A DNA stretch of 6,134 nt from Leucobacter sp. (GTDB lineage Bacteria > Actinomycetota > Actinomycetes > Actinomycetales > Microbacteriaceae). The notes beneath the pieces are model-generated. The model was not told where the DNA came from and searched no databases. It saw only the letters and a program-made list of their open reading frames with translations. Position 1 is the stretch's first letter. Each line of letters begins with the position of its first letter. The stretch lies in NCBI GenBank assembly GCA_017990305.1, contig JAGNOB010000130.1:1-6134 (forward strand). Reading direction: 5' to 3'. The position numbers and the translations under genes are program-made. Positions 1 through 4,165 of this stretch are shown here, piece after piece.

Positions 1-102
1 GGGGCCCTGCGGGCCAGCGATACCGCGCTCCCGCTTAAACAGGCCAGCGTCCTCGATCGCGGTGAGCTCCGAGCTGAGGTGTTGCTTAAATGCTCCGTAC
101 AT
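1..102 (-). CDS. kbl: 2-amino-3-ketobutyrate CoA ligase (glycine C-acetyltransferase), N-terminal part only
   Basis: This is the first 34 codons of a gene that runs off the left edge. The reverse strand from the ATG at 102-100 stays open and begins [20 protein letters not shown], followed by LFKRERGI. This has the layout of the Kbl N-terminus (an amphipathic helix, then GLFKxER leading into the substrate-proximal loop). Kbl is a cytoplasmic PLP enzyme of the alpha-oxoamine synthase family that splits 2-amino-3-ketobutyrate with CoA into glycine and acetyl-CoA. The PLP lysine and cofactor pocket lie outside the window and cannot be checked. The start overlaps the tdh stop by one base (TAATG), with a purine-rich GGACGGAA stretch just upstream, so the two genes are almost certainly cotranscribed and translationally coupled. 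Position directly after tdh strongly supports the call, since the Tdh product is unstable and is the Kbl substrate. Confidence 0.88.
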   Translation of the reverse strand, partial: MYGAFKQHLSSELTAIEDAGLFKRERGIAGPQGP

Positions 103-1145
103 TACAGTTCCGTCCAGTCGAGGATAATTTTTCCGGTTGTCGCGGACTTCGCCGCTTGAAATCCCTGTTCCCAGTCGCGGGCTGGGAGCACGTCAGCGAT
201 GACGGAGGTGATCCGACCGCGCAGCTGCTCGCTCGTCTCAAGCATCGCGGCCATGGCGTTCCACGTCTCAAACATCTCGCGCCCGTAGATGCCCTTGAGC
301 GTGATCATGTGGGTAACGACCTTGGCCCAGTCGATCGCGAACTGTTCGGTGGGGAGGCCGAGCATCGCGATCTTGCCACCGTGATTCATGTTCTCGAGCA
401 TGCCAGGCAGGGCCGCACCCGCACCGCTCATTTCGAAGCCGATGTCGAAGCCCTCGCGCATGCCGAGCGTCTTCTGGCTGTCGCGGATCGACTCGCGCGC
501 AACGTTCACGGTTTCATGGGCCCCAAGCCCGCGGGCCAGCTCGAGGCGGGCATCGCTGATATCAGTAGCGACGACGTAGCGGGCACCGACGTGGCGTGCG
601 ACCGCAATGGACATCAGACCGATCGGGCCGCAGCCACTCACGAGCACGTCCTCGCCGACAAGCGGGAAAGCGAGCGCCGTGTGCACGGCATTGCCGAGCG
701 GATCAAAGATCGCGCCGAGCTCCGGCGAGATCGTGTCTGAGTGCACCCACACGTTGCTCGCGGGCAGCGACAGGTACTCGGCGAACGCGCCATTGCGGTG
801 CAGCCCGAGGCCCTTCGTACGGATGCACATCTGCCGTCGCCCTGCGCGGCAGTTGCGACAGGTGCCACAGACGATGTGCCCTTCGCCCGAGACGCGGTCG
901 CCAACGCGCACATCGCGAACCTGCTCGCCGATCTCCATGACCTCACCGTAGAACTCGTGGCCGGCGATGAGTGGGGCGTCGACGTTTGACGCCGCCCACG
1001 CGTCCCAGTCGAGGATGTGGAGATCCGTGCCGCAGATGCCGGTACGCATGACGCGGATAATGACCTCGTCGGCCGCGCAGTGCGGATCAGGGACCTCGGA
1101 GAGAGTGAACCCTGGGCCGGGTTCTGGTTTGAAGAGTGCTCGCAT
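102..1145 (-). CDS. tdh: L-threonine 3-dehydrogenase (zinc-dependent, NAD+)
   Basis: A 347-residue cytoplasmic medium-chain dehydrogenase that oxidises L-threonine to 2-amino-3-ketobutyrate with NAD+, the first step of threonine breakdown to glycine and acetyl-CoA. Catalytic zinc ligands are visible as C38 (GICGTD) and H63-E64 (GHE). The structural zinc cluster is C93, C96, C99 and C107 (VCGTCRNC...C). The Tdh-typical [12 protein letters not shown] segment is at 147-158. The Rossmann turn GCGPIG is at 171-176, and D195 at the end of the second strand predicts NAD over NADP. EMSGA and the [12 protein letters not shown] block (about 285-296) are signatures that separate Tdh from sorbitol and alcohol dehydrogenases. 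The length is close to the 341 residues of the E. coli enzyme, and the start matches the usual MxAL N-terminus. No good SD precedes the ATG; the best is a GAG about 11 nt upstream. It is transcribed away from the LysR gene and into kbl. Confidence 0.95.
   Translation of the reverse strand: MRALFKPEPGPGFTLSEVPDPHCAADEVIIRVMRTGICGTDLHILDWDAWAASNVDAPLIAGHEFYGEVMEIGEQVRDVRVGDRVSGEGHIVCGTCRNCRAGRRQMCIRTKGLGLHRNGAFAEYLSLPASNVWVHSDTISPELGAIFDPLGNAVHTALAFPLVGEDVLVSGCGPIGLMSIAVARHVGARYVVATDISDARLELARGLGAHETVNVARESIRDSQKTLGMREGFDIGFEMSGAGAALPGMLENMNHGGKIAMLGLPTEQFAIDWAKVVTHMITLKGIYGREMFETWNAMAAMLETSEQLRGRITSVIADVLPARDWEQGFQAAKSATTGKIILDWTEL
108..115 (-). promoter_or_regulatory. Probable Shine-Dalgarno sequence for kbl inside the tdh 3' end
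   Basis: On the minus strand GGACGGAA lies 5 nt before the kbl ATG at 102-100 and inside the last codons of tdh. It gives two GGA cores about 6 and 10 nt from the start. It is only a partial match to the anti-SD sequence. Together with the TAATG overlap it fits coupled translation rather than independent initiation. Confidence 0.4.
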
Positions 1146-1171
1146 ACAGCTATGGTCTCGGCGACGTATAG

Positions 1172-1200
1172 TTCAGAACAAGAGCCTCTTTCTTTAGATT
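1172..1200 (+). promoter_or_regulatory. Candidate sigma-70-type promoter for lysR
   Basis: TTCAGA at 1172-1177 and TAGATT at 1195-1200 are separated by the ideal 17 nt, and each matches 4 of 6 bases of TTGACA/TATAAT. Transcription would begin around 1207, giving a leader of about 25 nt before the GTG at 1232. The -10 overlaps the left arm of the inverted repeat (1190-1197), so a protein bound there would block it. A TATAGT at 1167-1172 is a better isolated -10 but has no -35 and would give a 55-nt leader. Confidence 0.3.
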
Positions 1201-1222
1201 CCATTAAGCTAGAGCTAAAGAA
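1190..1222. repeat. Perfect 8-bp inverted repeat, candidate regulator operator
   Basis: TTCTTTAG at 1190-1197 is repeated as its exact reverse complement CTAAAGAA at 1215-1222, with 17 bp between the arms and 25 bp between arm centres. It lies just upstream of the lysR GTG and overlaps its candidate -10. Arms about two and a half helical turns apart suit a multimeric DNA-binding protein such as a LysR-type tetramer. It is not a terminator: the stem is A+T-rich and has no U-run. Confidence 0.45.
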
Positions 1223-1231
1223 TGGGGTGGC

Positions 1232-2155
1232 GTGGAAATCTATCAGCTCGAGATCCTGCGCGAACTCGGCACACTCGGGAGCGTGACCGCGGTCGCCGAG
1301 AGCCTCCACGTCACACCGTCGGCGGTCTCGCAGCAACTCACCGCACTGCAGCGAGGCTTTCGCGCTCCACTCACCAGACGCGACGGGCGCACGCTCGTGC
1401 TCACCGAGGCAGGCTACGCACTCGCTCGCGCCGGCACCGAGGTCATCGAGGCCATGGCCGCAGCAGCAGGCGCCGTCGAGGCCTTCGAGCAGGAGCCTTC
1501 GGGGGTCGTCAAGGTGAGCGGCTTCCACAGCGCCTCGCAAGCGATCTTCGGCGGTCTCCTGAGCGAGCTGCGCGGCGTCGCCGCGGCTCCTGCCCTCCGC
1601 CTGTCCGACGAGGACGTCTCCCAGGACGACTTCCCGCTGCTCACCGCAAGCTACGACCTTGTCATCGCGCACCGACTCGAACACAGCCCGCCATGGCCCA
1701 CATCCGGTCTGCGGGTGATCCGGCTCGCCCAAGAGCCCCTCGATATCGCCCTCCCTACTGGTCATCCTCTCGCCGAGCTCGACAGTCTCACCCCGGCAGA
1801 CATCGCGGGCGAGGCATGGGTGACAAGCCGCGCCGGCTACTCCCCCGACGACCTGTTGGGCGCGATCGCCGCGGTCGCCGACCGGCCGGTCAACGTCGTG
1901 CACCGCATCAACGATTACGGCTCGGTCGCAGCGATCGTCGCGACGGGAGACGCGGTCGGCATGGTGCCGCGATACACGGTCGGGTCGGCGCTCTCAGGGC
2001 TCGTGCTGCGCCCCCTCACCGGCGTGAACGCGACGCGCACGATCGATCTGCTCACGCGCCCGGAGACGCTGCACCGACGGTCGGTGCAGGTGACCGTCGA
2101 TGCGCTTCGCACCGCAATGGGCAGGCTCGTGCGAGCGGGAGAGGCGAGACGCTAG
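1232..2155 (+). CDS. LysR-type transcriptional regulator
   Basis: A 307-residue protein with the usual LysR-family size and layout. The winged helix-turn-helix spans residues 2-60: a scanning helix at about 1-12, the HTH around TAVAESLHVTPSAVSQQL (19-36), then a wing ending in RTLVLTEAG (53-61). A linker helix (62-88, alanine-rich) leads to the periplasmic-binding-protein-like effector domain (about 91-300), recognisable by YDLVIAHR (141-148), LPTGHPLAE (174-182) and the second-lobe VATGDAVGMVPRYTV (236-250). The wing sequence RGFRAPLTRRDGR is less standard than the common LEREVGVPLFER form. The start is GTG, preceded by a weak G-rich stretch (GGGGTGG); no upstream in-frame start gives a better HTH. 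It is divergent from tdh, so control of threonine catabolism is the obvious inference, but the effector is unknown. Its last codon overlaps the convergent metallopeptidase gene. Confidence 0.9.
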   Translation: MEIYQLEILRELGTLGSVTAVAESLHVTPSAVSQQLTALQRGFRAPLTRRDGRTLVLTEAGYALARAGTEVIEAMAAAAGAVEAFEQEPSGVVKVSGFHSASQAIFGGLLSELRGVAAAPALRLSDEDVSQDDFPLLTASYDLVIAHRLEHSPPWPTSGLRVIRLAQEPLDIALPTGHPLAELDSLTPADIAGEAWVTSRAGYSPDDLLGAIAAVADRPVNVVHRINDYGSVAAIVATGDAVGMVPRYTVGSALSGLVLRPLTGVNATRTIDLLTRPETLHRRSVQVTVDALRTAMGRLVRAGEARR

Positions 2156-3048
2156 AGCTTGTTCGCGGGTACCTCGAAGGTGCCGCACGACGTCGGCCCC
2201 TGCTCGTAGCCAGTCATGAACCAGCGCTGGCGCTGCTCGGAGGTGCCGTGAGTAAAGCGGTCGGGGTCCACACGCACGCCAGAGGACTGCATGATGTGAT
2301 CGTCGCCTACCGCCGCTGCCGCGCTCAGCGCGTCGTTGATCTCGGACTGCGTCACGGGTTTGAGGAACGGGACACCGCTGTCGTCGGTGACTGTCTGCGC
2401 GGCGCCGACCCACGCGCCGGCGAAGCAGTCGGCCTGAAGTTCGAGCCGAACCGACCCCGAGGTTGCCCCCGATTCGCGCCCGGCCTGGTTCAGCGAGCCG
2501 GTGATGTTCGAGATGTGGTGGCCCCACTCGTGTGCGAGCACGTACATCTCTGCGAGCGGTCCGCCCGAGGCGCCGTAGTCTGAACGCAGCGTGTTGAAGA
2601 ACGCCGTGTCGACGTAGATCCGCTCCTCAGGAGGGCAGTAGAACGGGCCGGTCGCGGCCGACGCCGTGCCGCACTGAGACTGCGTCTGGCCGCTAAACAG
2701 CGCCACTGGCTGCGGCCCGCGGTAGTTGCCCACCTGCGTGTTCCAGTAGCGGTTCAGGGAGTCACTCGTCGCTGTCATGCGGCATTCAACGTTTGCGTTC
2801 GCGTCAGCTCCGGTCTTGCAGTTGTCGACTTCAAGGACCTGCTCGCTCGACGAGCTGGCTCCACCGCCGCCCGAGCTCAGCGCGGGCGCAAGGCCCGTGA
2901 GGTCCACGCCGAGCAGCTGGGAGCCGAGAAACAGCACGAGCATGAGCCCGATACCGCCGCCGCCAACGGCCATGCCGGTGCGACGGCCACCGCCGCTGCG
3001 CTTCTGCACCTGACTCGTGTCGATGCGAACGTTCTCGTTGAAGGTCAT
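2152..3048 (-). CDS. Membrane-anchored neutral zinc metallopeptidase (YpfJ / Zn_peptidase PF04228 family)
   Basis: A 298-residue protein with the family's typical opening (MTFNENVRIDTSQV), a basic Gly/Arg-rich cytoplasmic stretch (16-24), one transmembrane segment (about 26-49), and a Gly/Ser linker (59-68). The rest is an extracytoplasmic catalytic domain. The zinc site is HEWGHH at 173-178 (H173, E174, H177), with LELQADCFAG at 202-211 supplying the likely third ligand (E204 or D207). The conserved THGTSEQRQRWF block is at 267-278. Six cysteines outside the membrane (77, 89, 126, 138, 208, 288) could form disulfides. Family members are predicted peptidases of unknown substrate. It lies 46 bp after the proline iminopeptidase gene on the same strand, but has its own leaderless-type -10. 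There is no SD before the ATG. The TAG stop shares four bases with the convergent lysR stop. Confidence 0.92.
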   Translation of the reverse strand: MTFNENVRIDTSQVQKRSGGGRRTGMAVGGGGIGLMLVLFLGSQLLGVDLTGLAPALSSGGGGASSSSEQVLEVDNCKTGADANANVECRMTATSDSLNRYWNTQVGNYRGPQPVALFSGQTQSQCGTASAATGPFYCPPEERIYVDTAFFNTLRSDYGASGGPLAEMYVLAHEWGHHISNITGSLNQAGRESGATSGSVRLELQADCFAGAWVGAAQTVTDDSGVPFLKPVTQSEINDALSAAAAVGDDHIMQSSGVRVDPDRFTHGTSEQRQRWFMTGYEQGPTSCGTFEVPANKL

Positions 3049-3054
3049 GCTGGA

Positions 3055-3060
3055 ATGCTA
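3055..3060 (-). promoter_or_regulatory. Candidate -10 element for a leaderless metallopeptidase mRNA
   Basis: TAGCAT on the minus strand fits the actinobacterial -10 consensus TANNNT and ends exactly 6 nt before the ATG at 3048-3046. Transcription would start at the A of the start codon. No -35 hexamer and no SD are visible. Read-through from pip, 46 bp upstream with no terminator between, is also possible. Confidence 0.4.
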
Positions 3061-3094
3061 TCCCGTCTCTGTGACTCAGGCTTGCATCGCTGGG

Positions 3095-4066
3095 CTATTT
3101 GCCCGCGAAGCGATCGGTCGCGCGCACGAGCGCGTCGACGATCCCGGGCTCACTCGAGGCGTGACCCGCGTCACCGATCATCTCGAGGCTGGCCTCCGGC
3201 CAGGTGCGATGCAGATCCCAGGCTGAGCGTGCCGGGGTGCAGACGTCGTAGCGGCCCTGCACGATCACTCCGGGGATCTCGGCGAGCTTGCCGGCCTCGG
3301 CAATCAGCTGACCATCCTCGAACCAGCCTCCGTGTGAGAAGAAGTGGTTCTCGATACGCGCGAACGCGACCGCCGAGGCGACGTCAGCGCGCGCCTCCGC
3401 AATGACAGCCTCGTTCGGGATGAGTCGCACCGTCGAGTTCTCCCACACCGTCCACGCGACGCCAGCCGGCACGTGCACCGCGGGGTCCGGATCGCTCAGG
3501 CGGCGATTGTAGGCAGCGACAAGATCACCGCGCTCCTCCTCGGGGATCACTGAGAGGTACTCCTCCCAGACGTCGGGGAAGATGTGCGATGCGCCGTCCT
3601 GGTAAAACCAGTCGATCTCGCTCTTGCGCAGCGTGAAGATGCCGCGGAGCACAAGCTCAGTCACGCGATCCGTGTGCGTCTGCGCGTATGCGAGGGACAG
3701 CGTGGATCCCCATGAGCCACCGAACACCAGCCACTTGTCGATGCCGAGGTGCTCGCGCAGCCGCTCGATGTCGGCGACGAGATGCCAGGTCGTGTTCGTG
3801 GACATGTCGGCAGCGGGGTCGCTCGCGTGCGGCGTCGAACGGCCGCAGCCGCGCTGCTCGAAGAGCACCACCCGGTAGACCTCGGGGTCGAAATAGCGCC
3901 GGTAGTCGGGTGCGAGGCCGCCACCGGGGCCGCCGTGCAGGAAGACGGCTGGCTTCCCGTTCGGGTTGCCGCAGACCTCCCAGTAGATCTCGTGTCCGTC
4001 GCCCACGGGGAGCATTCCATGGTCGTGGGGCTCGATCTCCGGGTACAGGGTGCGCAGTTCGGTCAT
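3095..4066 (-). CDS. pip: Proline iminopeptidase (prolyl aminopeptidase, peptidase family S33)
   Basis: A 323-residue alpha/beta-hydrolase, close to the usual length of about 315, that removes N-terminal proline from peptides in the cytoplasm. No signal peptide is seen. Family marks in order: the N-terminal YPEIEPHDHGML (8-19), the oxyanion loop HGGPGGG (44-50), EQRGCGRS (70-77), the nucleophile elbow GGSWGS with S118, the acid D274 (GRYDVC), and the base H302 (DAGH). E209 (WTVWEN) and E239 (ARIENHFF) sit where the family's two glutamates bind the substrate's free amino group. One small oddity is EQRG in place of the usual DQRG at residue 70. The ATG has no SD and follows a leaderless-type -10. 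The gene is separated from the upstream acyl-CoA oxidase gene by a strong terminator and is followed 46 bp later by the zinc peptidase. Confidence 0.94.
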   Translation of the reverse strand: MTELRTLYPEIEPHDHGMLPVGDGHEIYWEVCGNPNGKPAVFLHGGPGGGLAPDYRRYFDPEVYRVVLFEQRGCGRSTPHASDPAADMSTNTTWHLVADIERLREHLGIDKWLVFGGSWGSTLSLAYAQTHTDRVTELVLRGIFTLRKSEIDWFYQDGASHIFPDVWEEYLSVIPEEERGDLVAAYNRRLSDPDPAVHVPAGVAWTVWENSTVRLIPNEAVIAEARADVASAVAFARIENHFFSHGGWFEDGQLIAEAGKLAEIPGVIVQGRYDVCTPARSAWDLHRTWPEASLEMIGDAGHASSEPGIVDALVRATDRFAGK

Positions 4067-4072
4067 AGTGCA

Positions 4073-4078
4073 AGCCTA
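4073..4078 (-). promoter_or_regulatory. Candidate -10 element for a leaderless pip mRNA
   Basis: TAGGCT on the minus strand matches TANNNT and ends exactly 6 nt before the pip ATG at 4066-4064, placing the predicted start of transcription on the start codon. No -35 is recognisable and no SD precedes the ATG. The terminator at 4113-4158 makes an independent pip promoter in 4067-4112 necessary, which strengthens this call. Confidence 0.45.
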
Positions 4079-4086
4079 TGGGTTTC

Positions 4087-4102
4087 CCGCGACCGGTAGC
4101 GG
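4087..4102. repeat. Imperfect 16-bp palindrome upstream of pip
   Basis: CCGCGACCGGTAGCGG is a palindrome with 7 of its 8 base pairs intact; only 4091/4098 mismatch. It covers roughly positions -21 to -36 relative to the pip ATG, where a -35 contact would be if pip mRNA is leaderless. It could be an operator. In G+C-rich DNA such a palindrome may also arise by chance. Confidence 0.25.
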
Positions 4103-4112
4103 CGGGCTTCGC

Positions 4113-4158
4113 AGAAAAGGGTGTGGCCCGATCCGAGGATCGGGCCACACCCTTTTCT
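4113..4158. terminator. Strong, apparently bidirectional intrinsic terminator
   Basis: A perfect 21-bp inverted repeat has arms at 4113-4133 and 4138-4158 and a 4-nt loop (CGAG). The stem base is AGAAAAGGG on one side and CCCTTTTCT on the other, so either strand's transcript has a G+C-rich stem followed by a U-run. It begins 7 bp after the TAG stop of the acyl-CoA oxidase gene, which it most likely terminates, and it insulates pip from that gene. No plus-strand gene feeds into it, so its symmetry may simply come with the design. Confidence 0.9.
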
Positions 4159-4165
4159 AACGCGA

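Larger units (their letters stand above)
1146..1231. promoter_or_regulatory. Divergent tdh / lysR control region
   Basis: This 86-bp gap between two divergent genes is visibly richer in A+T than the flanks and must hold both promoters. It carries the inverted repeat listed separately. On the tdh strand the best -10-like element is TATACG (plus-strand 1165-1170), 19 nt before the ATG, but I see no matching -35 at 17 nt. On the lysR strand TTCAGA (1172-1177) and TAGATT (1195-1200) are 17 nt apart. LysR-type regulators commonly bind such shared gaps to repress their own gene and activate the divergent one; here that is inference. Confidence 0.6.

Noticed and set aside
638..1903. Long minus-strand open frame of 421 codons across tdh and lysR
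   Set aside because: It runs antisense to the well-supported lysR gene, then through the lysR/tdh gap, and then out of frame through tdh. Its protein has no recognisable domain and a composition typical of G+C-rich shadow frames.
2168..2184. Small hairpin (7-bp stem with one G-U pair, 3-nt loop) just after the lysR stop
   Set aside because: It has no U-run on the plus strand and lies within the metallopeptidase coding sequence, so it is not a convincing intrinsic terminator.
1222..2583. Long plus-strand open frame of 453 codons across lysR and the metallopeptidase
   Set aside because: It is an Arg/Pro-rich shadow in another frame of lysR and antisense to the HEWGHH metallopeptidase. It crosses two real genes and shows no domain.
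3069..3079. CTGTGACTCAG, an 11-bp imperfect dyad between pip and the metallopeptidase
   Set aside because: It is too short, with a mismatch in one of five arm pairs, to separate from chance, and it has no matching copy elsewhere in the window.
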